In this document: positions 14,739 to 24,568 of the stretch, piece after piece
How positions within the stretch are numbered: position 1 is the stretch's first letter
Layout of the letters: the number at the start of each line of letters is the position of its first letter
Source: DAIPKP01 sp964539095
Lineage (GTDB): Bacteria > Synergistota > Synergistia > Synergistales > Aminiphilaceae
Reading direction: 5' to 3'
DNA length: 28,388 nt
Assembly: GCA_964539095.1 (NCBI GenBank)
Contig: CAZIFL010000040.1
Span: 1 to 28,388 of the forward strand
Notes under the pieces: generated by a model
The model's input: only the letters and a program-made list of their open reading frames with translations
Database searches by the model: none
What the model was told of the DNA's origin: nothing
Translations under genes and position numbers: made by a program

Positions 14739-17700
14739 GACCCGAAGATCATTGTCCAGGATGTATGCGTATTCACCGGGGAGACGAGCCTTGTCCCTAT
14801 TGCGGCACCCTGCGGGGGAATCTCCCCAGAAGTGCTCTCCACCTGCCTCACAGTACCGTTCTTGAGGGGCGCTATTTCCTCGGCAACCCTCTCTGGAGCA
14901 GCTCCTTCCTCATCGCCTATATGGGGTGGGATTCTCTGCACTCCGAACGCTGTACTCTTGTGGAGTATCACCCCCAGAGTCTGGTGCGCCGGGTTCCCGA
15001 AAGAAAGCTTGTTCTCCCTGTAACCCCCTCTAAAGCCGAGGCCTTTTCCGAAGGAAGAGAGCTTTTCCGAAGAGAGTCGGAGATCCTTGCATCCTTCGAT
15101 AAAGAGCCCGCCATGATCCCCCTGTGGAACTTTTTCGATTTCGGCGGAAGCATCTGGCGTGTGACGGAGTACGTGGAGGGGCGTTCTCTGGGAGAGTTTT
15201 TCCAGAACCTCCAGGCCCCTCTCCCTTGGGAGCAGGGCTACCGTCTTCTGACACCTCCGGTGCTGCTCCTGCATCAGCTCTTTGAAAAGCACGATCTTCC
15301 CTGCAACCTCGGCCCCTGGTCTTTCCGGGTGCGTTCTCAGGATCGGGCGCTTCTCCTCGAAGATTTCGGCTCCTTTCAGCGGGAGTGGGATGAAAATCAG
15401 GAAAAGTTTCTCCCCTTCCCCATGGGAGGGTACAGCCCCTTCGAATTCTATCGAGGTAAGGAACCCTCGGAGAGAAGTACCCTCTTTACCCTGGCTGCGC
15501 TGCTCTTCCGGGTGAGCACCGGGGAGTTCCTCACAGACCCCGTGGAGTGGATTGATTCTGAGATGCGTCTCCCCCCGAAAGATGAAGAGCGCATTCCCGC
15601 TACGCTGCGGGAGATCCTTCTCCGGGGGCTCGCCTTCCGTCCGGAAGATCGCTACCCCGGTATACGGGAGTTCTGGTCCCTTCTCGGGAAGGCTTTGGGA
15701 GAGGAGGATCCCTTCGGGACTCTCCCCCTCGTCTCTCTCGGGGCGGAACCCCTTTCGGAGGATGGCTACTCCCTTCCTCTCCGGGAATCGCTAGAGGAAC
15801 TCCCTCTTCGTGCCGATGAGGGGGGATTTGAAAGTCCTATGGTCTCTCGGGAGCCGGGGAAAAAACAGGAAGAAAATCCCAAGGAAAAACAGAAAAAAGC
15901 CTCTTCTTCTCCGGAGGATCCGGAGCCTCTTCCGAAGGAGCCTGAAGAGTCTCCGGGGGAGGAGCCTGCGGACCATGTCCAGGATGTTCGTGTTCAGGAT
16001 CTGCAGAAAAAAGAGCTTTCCGAAGGAGTCTCCCCCGAGGAGGAGGAACAGATCTACGAGTTGCAGCAGGAGGGGCACCCTTACTGGCTTATCGGGCTTT
16101 CTCTCGGTATGGCAGTGCTTCTCTTCCTGGGGGGGGCGGGGATTCTGATCTCCAAACAGGATGTGCTGCGCCGCCTCATTGACCGTTTTGTGCAGACCGG
16201 AGTAGAGCAGGTGGATCCGGTGGTGCTCAACGAGCGGGGCGGCGACTACTACTACGGCCGAGGCGGAGTCTCGCGCGACTATGCCGAGGCGGCGAAGTTT
16301 TACGCCCAGGCGGCGGATCTTGGGTATCCGGCATCGCAGTTTAACTATGGGGTGCTCCTCTACTATGGCCGGGGAGTTTCAGAGGATACGGATCTCGGGG
16401 TGCGCTGGATTCGTGCCGCCGCAGGCCAGAATCTCGATCAGGCGGAGGAGTTTCTGCGTAAGCGGGATATTTCTCTGGAGCCTTCCGAAGAGGAGCTTGC
16501 GAGACTTGCGGAGAAACCTTCTCCGACAAGCCCCGCTCTGCCGGGGGTCTCTTCGGGAGATCCCGAGGAGGCAACCCCCTCTCCCCTTCCTGATGCCCCT
16601 TCTCCCACCCCCACCGTAGTACCTACCGAGGGGCCTACGCCCACGCCTACGCCGGAGGACCTCGTCTTCCGCGGGAAAACCCTCTTTGAAGCGGGAGAGT
16701 ATGAGCGGAGCCTGGAGATTTTTGAGCGAGCCTACGAAAGAGGAAGCGGTGAGGCGGCGTTCTATCTGGGGAAAGCCTTTGTGGAGGGTAAGGGTGTCGC
16801 GGTGAATCTCGGTAAGGCGGCCCTCTGGTTTAGGCTCGGGAGCGAAAAGGATCACGATCACTCTAAAGCGATGCTCTACTATCTGAACCCCCGAAAGTTC
16901 GCAGAGTACGAACCTCTCTATGGAGAACTCTATCCCCCTACGCCGACGCCGGAACCTACGCTGATACCGACGCCGGAGCCCACGGCAACGCCTACGCCGG
17001 AGCCCACGGCAACGCCTACGCCGGAGCCCACGGCAACGCCCACGCCGGAGCCCACGGCAACGCCGACACCGGAGCCCACGGCAACGCCCACGCCGGAGCC
17101 CACGGCAACGCCTACGCCGGAGCCCACGGCAACGCCCACGCCGGAGCCCACGGCAACGCCCACGCCGGNNNNNNNNNNNNNNNNNNNNNNNNNNNNNNNN
17201 NNNNNNNNNNNNNNNNNNNNNNNNNNNNNNNNNNNNNNNNNNNNNNNNNNNNNNNNNNNNNNNNNNNNCCGGAGCCCACGGCAACGCCCACGCCGGAGCC
17301 CACGGCAACGCCCACGCCGGAGCCCACGGCAACGCCTACACCGGAGCCCACGGCAACGCCCACGCCGGAGCCCACGGCAACGCCCACGCCGGAACCCACG
17401 GCAACACCGACACCGGAGCCCACGGCAACACCGACACCGGAGCCCACGGCAACGCCGACACCGGAACCTACGGCGATGCCAACGCCGGAGCCCACGGCAA
17501 CGCCAACGCCGGAGCCCACGGCAACACCAACACCGGAGCCAGTTCAAGAGCCAGAAGACCCCCAGAGCCTGGAGGTTCCGACGGTCTCTTTGCCGCAACC
17601 CATTCCGGTGGTCCCCATTGGAGGCGTCTCCGTGGTGAGCCTTACCCCGGAGGAGCGTTTCCTTCTGGGGGAACAGCTCCTTCGAGAGGGGAATCACGAG

Positions 17701-18639
17701 GCTGCTCGAACGGAATACCAGCATGCAGCAGATCACGGCCATCGAGAGGCCCGGTACGCCCTAGGGATGTTGTTGCTTGAAAACTCCTCTCAGGAAGATC
17801 TGGTTCAGGGGATGGAGAGGATCCGGCTCGCGGCGATCCAGGGACATGTGGAGGCCAAGTATGAGCTGGCCCGGGGGTACGCGCTGGGAAAAGGAGTGGA
17901 GAAGGACACAGACCTCGGAGAACTCTGGTATAAACGGGCTGCGGAGAGCGGAAGCCCCCGTGGACAGTACTACTTCGCCCAAAAATACTATCAAGGGATC
18001 GACACGCTCCGAGACTACAGCCTCGCTGCATCCTGGATGAAGCAGGCCGCCGAGCGCGGATATGCCCCAGCCCAGAAAGAGTACGGCGATATGTATGCCC
18101 GAGGGCATGGTGTCCCCTGGAGCGAGAAGGAGGCAGCCGCATGGTATATTCGGGGGGCGAATCGAGGCTATCCCCCGGCGCTTCATCTGCTGGGAAAGTG
18201 CTATCTCGACGGCAAGGGGGTCCCCCGGGATCCTCCCCGGGGAGCCGCGTTTCTGAAGAAGAGCGCTGCCGCAGGGTATGCTCCCGCTCAGGCGGATCTC
18301 GGTCAGCTTTACTGGGAGGGCCGGGGGGTGTCCCCCAATGATGAAGAGGCGATCCGTTACTTCCGTATGGCGGCGGAGCAAAACGTTCCTGCCGCACTGT
18401 ACTATCTCGGGAGGGCCTACGAAGAGGGGCGGGGGGTTTCTAAAAACGGTGAAGCCGCCCGCGAATGGTACCAGCGGGGTGCTGAAGAGGGGAGCCCAGA
18501 TGCCCAATACAGTCTGGGGCTCTTCCACTTTTACGGAAGAAACGTCGGAGAGAATAGGCTTGAAGCGGAGAGATGGCTTCGCAGAGCTTCGGATCAGGGG
18601 CACGGAGAGGCAAAAAAGTTTTTGCAGAGCTACTACTAA
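14735..18639 (+). CDS. membrane pseudokinase with zinc ribbon and Sel1 repeats, interrupted by an assembly gap
   Basis: The start is TTG with AAGGAGG nine bases upstream. Residues 7-23 form a CxxC...CxxC zinc ribbon. Residues 43-320 keep the fold of a bacterial Ser/Thr kinase, but the Gly loop reads WSSSF, the usual Lys of the VAIKEY motif is Val76, and the HRD motif reads PCN (189-191). Only DFG (210-212) remains, so it is probably inactive. An acidic linker, one membrane helix (about 450-472), Sel1-like repeats (about 500-570 and 645-705), a PTPEPTAT array and at least seven more Sel1 repeats follow. The kinase fold should be cytoplasmic and the repeats outside. The frame before and after the 100 Ns differs, which I attribute to the arbitrary gap length, not to a frameshift. 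Total length is over 1,300 residues. Confidence 0.8.
16934..17543 (+). repeat. 24-base tandem array encoding PTPEPTAT
   Basis: The unit encodes PTPEPTAT. Eight copies are visible before the gap and eleven (one variant with GCGATG) after it. Third positions vary between copies (ACG/ACA, CCC/CCT, GAG/GAA) and the downstream copies differ more, so the array is older there and more uniform near the gap. It forms a stiff, extended Pro/Thr-rich spacer between two Sel1 blocks outside the membrane. Copy number is likely to vary between strains. Confidence 0.95.
17169..17268. other. assembly gap of 100 Ns
   Basis: Exactly 100 Ns, the usual placeholder for a gap of unknown size, lie within the tandem array. 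The assembler probably could not cross the identical repeats. The number of missing units is unknown. Confidence 0.97.
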
Positions 18640-18689
18640 AAATGAGAAACCTGTTTGTAGCTGACTCGTAGCCAGAGGAGGGGAGCGTT

Positions 18690-19487
18690 TTGGGAGAAAG
18701 AAGAGATGTTCATAAGAGTGCGGGTTGCAGCTGTTGCGGATCCTCAGGAGAAGTGGATTATGCTCCTGTAGAGCTGTCTGAGCCCTACGAGGGTGCTCCT
18801 TCCGGAAGAGATGACTCTTTCTTTGAGAGAAACGAGCAGATCTGGAGCGGCTACGAGCCTCCATGTACCCTTACAAACGCCGAAGCATGTTCTCCGGTGC
18901 AGCGCGGGAATATTCGTCCTCCTGAGGTCTATCAAGGGGTTCTCGGGGGTACCAACCGGTGGCTCGATATGGCCTGCCGGGAAGCATTGCGTTCTGCCCA
19001 AAGCGGCGGAGGCCCCTTTGGGGCGGTGCTGGTGCAGATCGATGACGAAACCGGAGAAGTGTTGCGCTACTGGAAAAATCACAACCATGTGACGGAGTGG
19101 AGCGATCCGACCGCACACGCAGAGATCTCTGTTATCCGGCGGGCCTGTTCGGATCTCGGGGTATTTCATCTTCAGGACATATCTCGGAAAGAATCCCGAC
19201 TCTCTCAAAAAGGGGCCCTTTCCCACTGTGAGATCTACTCCAGCGCGGAGCCCTGCCCCATGTGCTATGCTGCCATATGCTGGGCCCGGATTCCCGTGCT
19301 TGTTTTCGGGGCTACCCGCTTCGATGCGGCGGCGGAGGGGGTAGCGTTCAGCGATGCCGAGATTTATGAGGAGCTTGCCCTGAACTATGAAGATCGTCGG
19401 GCTTTCCGTAAGATCGTTCAGGGATCAAGCCCCTACTCTCTGGATGCCTTCAACTACTGGAAACGTTCTGAAAAGATCGAATACTGA
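18690..19487 (+). CDS. nucleoside/guanine deaminase-like protein with Cys-rich N-terminal extension
   Basis: The 265-residue product carries a cytidine-deaminase-fold domain from about residue 88. The zinc ligands are His143 and the proton-shuttling Glu145 (TAHAEISVIRRA) and Cys189/Cys192 (EPCPMCYAA). The pattern DPTAHAE and the late SLDAFNYWKR fit the guanine deaminase/nucleoside deaminase branch more than tRNA adenosine deaminase TadA. The first 85 residues are extra, with CSCCG at 13-17 and further Cys residues at 59 and 67. I know no domain for them. The start is TTG with AGAGGAGGGG upstream. It lies 50 bases after the pseudokinase gene. Whether purine salvage is linked to that cluster is unclear. 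Confidence 0.85.
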   Translation: MGERRDVHKSAGCSCCGSSGEVDYAPVELSEPYEGAPSGRDDSFFERNEQIWSGYEPPCTLTNAEACSPVQRGNIRPPEVYQGVLGGTNRWLDMACREALRSAQSGGGPFGAVLVQIDDETGEVLRYWKNHNHVTEWSDPTAHAEISVIRRACSDLGVFHLQDISRKESRLSQKGALSHCEIYSSAEPCPMCYAAICWARIPVLVFGATRFDAAAEGVAFSDAEIYEELALNYEDRRAFRKIVQGSSPYSLDAFNYWKRSEKIEY

Positions 19488-19547
19488 CCTGTTCTCTGCT
19501 CTCCAGACGTTCTCGGGTTCTTCTCAAGAGGAGGACCGGAACGACCC

Positions 19548-19630
19548 GCAGAGTGCGTAGGCTACACATAGCGTTGCAGATGTTTTGCGTTTCTCCTCTG
19601 GGTCTTTTCTACGTGCTCTACGCACCCTGC
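19548..19630. repeat. long inverted repeat between convergent genes
   Basis: GCAGAGTGCGTAG (19548-19560) and CTACGCACCCTGC (19618-19630) match at 12 of 13 positions and enclose 57 bases, which hold smaller complementary pieces. It lies between the ends of the deaminase and glutamine synthetase genes. It has no T tract, so it is not a classical terminator. It may be a structured 3' end or a small RNA. Confidence 0.5.
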
Positions 19631-19658
19631 CGTTACGCTTTCCAGAGAGATGGATTCT

Positions 19659-21767
19659 TTAGGAGAACGCCACCATCTCCCGATAGCGCGGATAGGGCCA
19701 GAGATCCCCTGCCATAAGAAACTCCACCCGCTCGGAAAGCTTCTGCACCTTCTCCATAAGAGGAAGGGCTTCGTGGGTAAGGCGGTTTGCCTGCTCCTCC
19801 AGGGGAAGATCTGCCAGGCTGTTCTGAAGAGATTCCAGGAGAAGAACCGTTTTCAGAAGCTTTTGCTTAAGCTCTCCAAATTCCAGAAGCATCTCCCCCC
19901 AGGGGCCTTCGCGGAAGCTTTCGGGGAGATAGCCGAGGCTTGCCCCCTCCATGGCGATCTGTTTTGAGAGGGCCGGAAGCACTCCCTCCCGCGCCATGCC
20001 GATGAGAACTCCGATTTCGATATCCAGCGTATTCACGTACTGCTCCAGACGGATCTCGTAGTAGGCGAAGATCTCCCGTTCCGTCATGATGTTCATATCT
20101 CTCAGAAGTGCCCGGTTTTCTGGATCGAGATAGAGTTTCAGCCCCTCGGGGGTGGATACGGCATTGGGGAGCCCCCGCCGGACCGCCTCTTCCATCCACT
20201 CTCTGCTGTAACAGTTTCCCTCGAAGCGAACTTTCTTGCTCTCCAGCGTAGCGTGCCGGATCGCCTTCAGCGCCGCCTCGGGAAGCTCCATGCTCTGGAG
20301 ATCTTCCTCTATGAGCAGGGTCATCTGTTCGATCCCCCAGGACCAGGCGGCGAAGATCGCCATGAGGGGGCCCGCGATGGACTGGGACGCTCCGGGAGCC
20401 CGGAATTCGAACTTGTCCCCCGTAAAGGCGATGGGGGCGGTGCGGTTGCGGTCGGTGTTCTCTGCAAGAATACAGGGGAGTCGATTCAGCCCCAGGTCTA
20501 CCTCGGATTTGGTGGAGAACTGCTCCGGTAATCCTTCCTCAATATCCTCAAGAATGCGGGTAAGAAGCTCTCCCAGATAGACACTCATGATTGCCGGAGG
20601 GGCTTCGTTTCCCCCCAGACGGTGCATGTTTCCGGGGTTGGCTATGCTTGCCCGGAGTAACCCCCCAAACTTGGATATTCCCAAAAGCATCCCCCCCAGA
20701 AAGACGAGAAACTGAAGGCTTTTTTTAGGATTATTGCCTATTGGTTTCAGGAGGTTGCGCCCTTCGCTATCCTGAAGAGAAAAGTTTACGTGCTTGCCGT
20801 TGCCGTTGAGCCCTGCAAAGGGTTTCTCGTGAAGAAGAAGCCGGAAGCCGTGCTTCCTCGCCACTCGCCGCATGACGTTCATGAGAAGCTGGTTCTGATC
20901 CATAGCAAGATTGGCTTCGGAGAACTGGGGGGCAAACTCAAACTGCCCCGGCGCCACCTCATTATGCCGGGTTCGTAGGGGGAGCCCCAGCTTGGCCATC
21001 TCTTCCTCTACCTCTTCCATAAAGGAGAGCACCGAGGGGTTGATGGCTCCGAAATAGTGATCTTCCATCTGCTGGGCTTTCGGGGGAAGATCCCCCAGAA
21101 GGGTGCGGCCGCAGAGAAGAAGATCCGGCCGCTGCTGCGCGAGATCTTCCCGAACGAGAAAGAACTCCTGCTCGGGACCCACCGTGGGGCATATCCACTT
21201 TACCCCCCGGTTACCGAAGAGGCGCGCCATACGGAGTGCACGGTCCCCAAGGCCGCTGATTGCCTTGAGCAGGGGGGTTTTCATGTCGAGGGGAATGCCG
21301 TCGAAGGAGAAGAAGACAGAAGGAATACAGAGGGTTCCTCCGCGCTCCGTCTCTATGATGAAAGCCGGGCTTGTGGGATCCCAGGCGGTGTATCCCCGGG
21401 CCTCGAAGGTGGAGCGCATCCCTCCCGAGGGAAGGGACGATGCGTCAGGCTCGCTGAGGATGAGTTCCTTCCCGGAGAAGGACTCCATGGGGGTTCCATC
21501 GCCGTCCACATTAAGGAAGGACATGTGCTTTTCGGCTGTAAGCTCTGTGCGGGGGTGGAACCAGTGGGTGTAGTGGGTGGCTCCCCGGGAGATAGCCCAC
21601 TCCTTCATTGCCATGGCAACGATGCTTGCCTCCTGGAGATCCAGCTTTTCCCTTCCCTCAATGGCGGCGAGAAGTTTAGCGTACACATCCTTGGGAAGCC
21701 GTTCGGCCATGGCCTTGCGATGGAATACATTTTGATTAAATGTTTCTGACGGGCGTTTGCGAAGCAT
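19659..21767 (-). CDS. glnN: glutamine synthetase type III
   Basis: This 702-residue enzyme joins ammonia to glutamate using ATP. Type III enzymes are much longer than GlnA and are known from Bacteroidetes, cyanobacteria and several anaerobes. Visible marks are the N-terminal VFHRKAMAERLPKDVY, the active-site segments GPEQEFFLV, NEVAPGQFEFAP, LNGNGKHVNFSL and NRTAPIAFTGDKFEFRAPG. The frame is open upstream, but only the ATG at 21767 has a well-spaced site (GGAG nine bases before). Its promoter is visible at 21801-21829. No P-II or ammonium transporter gene is adjacent. Confidence 0.95.
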   Translation of the reverse strand: MLRKRPSETFNQNVFHRKAMAERLPKDVYAKLLAAIEGREKLDLQEASIVAMAMKEWAISRGATHYTHWFHPRTELTAEKHMSFLNVDGDGTPMESFSGKELILSEPDASSLPSGGMRSTFEARGYTAWDPTSPAFIIETERGGTLCIPSVFFSFDGIPLDMKTPLLKAISGLGDRALRMARLFGNRGVKWICPTVGPEQEFFLVREDLAQQRPDLLLCGRTLLGDLPPKAQQMEDHYFGAINPSVLSFMEEVEEEMAKLGLPLRTRHNEVAPGQFEFAPQFSEANLAMDQNQLLMNVMRRVARKHGFRLLLHEKPFAGLNGNGKHVNFSLQDSEGRNLLKPIGNNPKKSLQFLVFLGGMLLGISKFGGLLRASIANPGNMHRLGGNEAPPAIMSVYLGELLTRILEDIEEGLPEQFSTKSEVDLGLNRLPCILAENTDRNRTAPIAFTGDKFEFRAPGASQSIAGPLMAIFAAWSWGIEQMTLLIEEDLQSMELPEAALKAIRHATLESKKVRFEGNCYSREWMEEAVRRGLPNAVSTPEGLKLYLDPENRALLRDMNIMTEREIFAYYEIRLEQYVNTLDIEIGVLIGMAREGVLPALSKQIAMEGASLGYLPESFREGPWGEMLLEFGELKQKLLKTVLLLESLQNSLADLPLEEQANRLTHEALPLMEKVQKLSERVEFLMAGDLWPYPRYREMVAFS

Positions 21768-21800
21768 GATCACCATCTCCTTTGCACAATATGATGGAGA

Positions 21801-21829
21801 TATATACCACGGGAAATGTTTTTTTGCAA
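21801..21829 (-). promoter_or_regulatory. promoter of glnN
   Basis: On the complement strand TTGCAA (21824-21829), a 17-base spacer and TATATA (21801-21806) form a good sigma-70 promoter, 34 bases before the chosen ATG. It would start transcription only a few bases before the ribosome binding site, which argues against the upstream start codons at 21842 and 21776. Confidence 0.65.
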
Positions 21830-22048
21830 GAACTTTCTGCAATTATCGACGTGTACGAGCATTTTTTTGTGCAAAAACAGGTATACAATCGTGGTTATGG
21901 TTTTTGGAAGGCGTTTTCACGCGTAAAGAAATTTTTGCGCTCATGCGGTATACTAGAAGAAGGGGTCTCCTCTACACTAGCGGAAAAAGAGATTGTACGC
22001 TGGCAGCTCTGAGGAGTGTGTATCAGAAAGGAAAGGAGCGTATACGGT

Positions 22049-24451
22049 ATGCTATGTAAAATGAGCGCATTGTCGCGGTTTCGAAATGTTTATGGAAAAA
22101 GGCTCCTTCTCTGGGGAGGCATTTTCTTATGGGGGCTCTCTCTTTTGGGAGGGTTCCCCCGCCTGGGTGATGCCTCGGAGGATGCGGTTTCACCGGAAGC
22201 GCAATCTCCTCCCCCGGCGGAGGTTCTTGCCACTTCCCAGGATCGCCTCGCCAGGGTTGACGAAGATCTTCTGCGCCTCCGGCGAGAGATGGAGGAGGCT
22301 CTGGACGAGCAGGAAAGGGAGATGCTCAACCAGAAGTCCCAGACCCTTCGGGCGATCCGTTCTCTGTTACAGCGCTACCGAACGCTTCAGGGAAGGTACG
22401 AAACTCTTCTGGGGCAGCTCGAAAACGCCCGAAACACTGTATCTTCACTCTATGCTCTTGAGGGGGAGCCCCCTTATACCCTTGCGGTGTACGATACGTT
22501 CCTGAACGATCTGGATCTACTCAACGAACAGATCCTCTCTCTCAAGGTTTCCCAGTCTGCAGGACAGAAGGATCTTAGCTCTGTCCGGGAACGTTTGAGA
22601 AGCCTTCAGGAGACGCTCCGAAGGCTCCGGGAGGAGGTGCGTAGCTATGAGGCGAAGGAGGAGACCGTCCCTCGAGCGCTTCGGCTCCAGCAGAAGGGAG
22701 CCCTTCTTCAGGAGGAGCAGCTCAAGCTGAGCGAGGAGTACGAGCTTCTTCTTCAGGAGGTATACAAGACCGAAGATGCCATGCTGCAGCTTCGAAGAAA
22801 TGTTGTTACCGACCGCCTGAAGAGAGTGCGGGAGTATTTGGGATACAGTGAAGAGGCTGCCCTGGCTCGAGAGAAGAGTATGGACGACCGGATAGCCCAG
22901 CTTGAAGAGGAGTTGGAGAGGGCTTCTTCGGAGCGGGAAAAGGTTACCCTTGCGCTTACCCGGGCCCAGGATAGACTGAACAGTGTGCAAAACGAAGAGG
23001 AACGGGCTGTGGCGGCGGCCACGGTGGCGGAGCTGCAGGCATGGAAGGAGTATTACCAGGCCCAGGTGGAGCAGAAGGAGATCTTGCAGCAGTATCTGGA
23101 TATCGGCAAGGAGATGTGGCAGTATCGCTACAGCCTCATCGGCGATTCTCCGAGCGTTCTGGAAAATCTTCGGGAGATCCGGAGAAGAACCGAAGAGCAT
23201 ATCGAAAATCTTACCCGACTCGCCAAGCGGAGCCAGGGGCAGCAGGTGGCCCTTCAGTCTCGCGTCGGGGCGTTGCAGAAGAAGCTTGAGGATACCTCTC
23301 GTCCCTACGCATCTCTGGAGGAGAAGTCGCTTCAGGGGGAGCTTAAAGCCTTACAGGAACTCGCTCGGGAGACTCTTTTCTTTGCCTCCTCCATGAGTCA
23401 GTTCTCCCTTTTGGCCCAGCGCCTCCATCGGGAGCTTTCCGAGGCCATCGGCTCCTTTCAGATTACGGAGCATGTAGCAGCTCTGGGAAAGAGAACCTTC
23501 CAGGATATCTGGAATATGGAGGTCTGGGTAATCGACGACAACCAGATCGTGGTGGGCGAGCTGGCTGTCGCTCTCGGCCTTCTCTTTGGCGGGTTTGTGG
23601 CGATCCGTCTTTTCAGCGCATGGATAAGCCGGCGTTTTCAAAAGCGCTTCAACATGACCGCCGAAGGGGCCAGCCTCATTCAGCGGGTATCCTTTTACAT
23701 CTTCTTTATCCTTACCCTTCTCTGGGTGCTGAGGATTGTGAACATTCCTCTTACGGCCTTTGCCTTCCTCGGTGGTGCTCTCGCCATTGCTGTGGGATTT
23801 GGAGCCCAGCATCTTTTTAACAACTTCATCAGCGGCTTCTTCCTGATTATCCAGAAGCCCATCAAGGTGGGGGATATCATTGCCCTCGACGACGGTACTG
23901 TGGCGCTGGTAAAGGAGATCGGCACACGGCATACCCGGATTCAGAACTTCGACGGCGTGGATATTCTCCTTCCCAACAGCTATCTTCTGGAGAACAAGAT
24001 CACGAACTGGACCTATTCGGATCGTAAGCTCCGGAACAAGCTCTCTGTGGGAGTTGCCTACGGAACGAATACCAGAAAGGTAGAAGATCTCCTGCTTCGG
24101 GCGGCCCGGGAGCACCCCAATGTGCTGAAAAATCCCTTTCCCTTCGTGATCTTCAAGGAGTTTGGCGATAGTTCGCTGAACTTTGACATGTATTTTTGGG
24201 TAGACATGAAGCAAGCTTCGGGGCTCACAGTGGGGAGCGAGCTTCGACATAATGTGACGGAGCTTTTCCGGGAGCAGGGAGTGGCGATCCCCTTTCCCCA
24301 GATGGATGTGCATTTCAAACGAGAGTTGGCCGGAAAAGAAGAGGTTCTGGAGAGTGTCCCCCAGGAGCCGGAAAAGCCCGAAGAGGATACCGCCACAGGC
24401 ATTTTATCCGAAGACGATATGGACCCCACCGAAGGTATCCTTCGGGGGTAG
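22049..24451 (+). CDS. large MscS-family mechanosensitive channel with periplasmic coiled coil
   Basis: The 800-residue product has a signal sequence or N-terminal anchor (about 15-40), a long, highly charged helical region (about 60-470) with strong coiled-coil character, then three membrane helices and the MscS beta domain. The pore helix is ALAIAVGFGAQHLFNNFISG, followed by FFLIIQKPIKVGDIIALD, which are diagnostic. The tail is acidic. Such long MscS relatives (MscK-like layout) open under membrane tension and release solutes in osmotic downshock, and the coiled coil should lie in the periplasm. The start at 22049 has AAAGGAG ten bases upstream and is preferred to an in-frame upstream ATG at 22016. 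No clear promoter was found in 21843-22048. Confidence 0.92.
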   Translation: MLCKMSALSRFRNVYGKRLLLWGGIFLWGLSLLGGFPRLGDASEDAVSPEAQSPPPAEVLATSQDRLARVDEDLLRLRREMEEALDEQEREMLNQKSQTLRAIRSLLQRYRTLQGRYETLLGQLENARNTVSSLYALEGEPPYTLAVYDTFLNDLDLLNEQILSLKVSQSAGQKDLSSVRERLRSLQETLRRLREEVRSYEAKEETVPRALRLQQKGALLQEEQLKLSEEYELLLQEVYKTEDAMLQLRRNVVTDRLKRVREYLGYSEEAALAREKSMDDRIAQLEEELERASSEREKVTLALTRAQDRLNSVQNEEERAVAAATVAELQAWKEYYQAQVEQKEILQQYLDIGKEMWQYRYSLIGDSPSVLENLREIRRRTEEHIENLTRLAKRSQGQQVALQSRVGALQKKLEDTSRPYASLEEKSLQGELKALQELARETLFFASSMSQFSLLAQRLHRELSEAIGSFQITEHVAALGKRTFQDIWNMEVWVIDDNQIVVGELAVALGLLFGGFVAIRLFSAWISRRFQKRFNMTAEGASLIQRVSFYIFFILTLLWVLRIVNIPLTAFAFLGGALAIAVGFGAQHLFNNFISGFFLIIQKPIKVGDIIALDDGTVALVKEIGTRHTRIQNFDGVDILLPNSYLLENKITNWTYSDRKLRNKLSVGVAYGTNTRKVEDLLLRAAREHPNVLKNPFPFVIFKEFGDSSLNFDMYFWVDMKQASGLTVGSELRHNVTELFREQGVAIPFPQMDVHFKRELAGKEEVLESVPQEPEKPEEDTATGILSEDDMDPTEGILRG

Positions 24452-24492
24452 AGAAGCGGGTTAGGGTATAACGCTTTTTCATGAGTTATAGC

Positions 24493-24535
24493 AGAGAGGG
24501 AGGGTTTCCGAAAGTTCTGGAAGCCCTCCCTCTCT
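24493..24535. terminator. bidirectional hairpin between convergent genes
   Basis: A perfect 12-bp outer stem (AGAGAGGGAGGG and complement) continues inward for about five more pairs around a nine-base loop. It lies between the MscS gene and the convergent PrcB gene. No long T tract follows on either side. Confidence 0.7.
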
Positions 24536-24568
24536 ATTGAGGATGCTCTGTTGTTGTGAATGCTCTGC

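Noticed and set aside
16934..17543. Tandem repeats as a possible CRISPR array
   Set aside because: Units are directly adjacent 24-base coding repeats without unique spacers and stay in frame as PTPEPTAT.
17169..17638. Arg/Pro-rich continuation of the pseudokinase frame after the gap
   Set aside because: It is the repeat read out of frame because the 100 Ns do not represent the true gap length; the PTPEPTAT frame resumes and leads into Sel1 repeats.
16930..17742. Leftward Gly/Val-rich frame across the repeat array
   Set aside because: It is only the antisense reading of PTPEPTAT repeats and has no start signal.
19488..19658. A tRNA or known riboswitch in the gap with the inverted repeat
   Set aside because: No T-loop GGTTCGA-type sequence, cloverleaf or known riboswitch core could be drawn.
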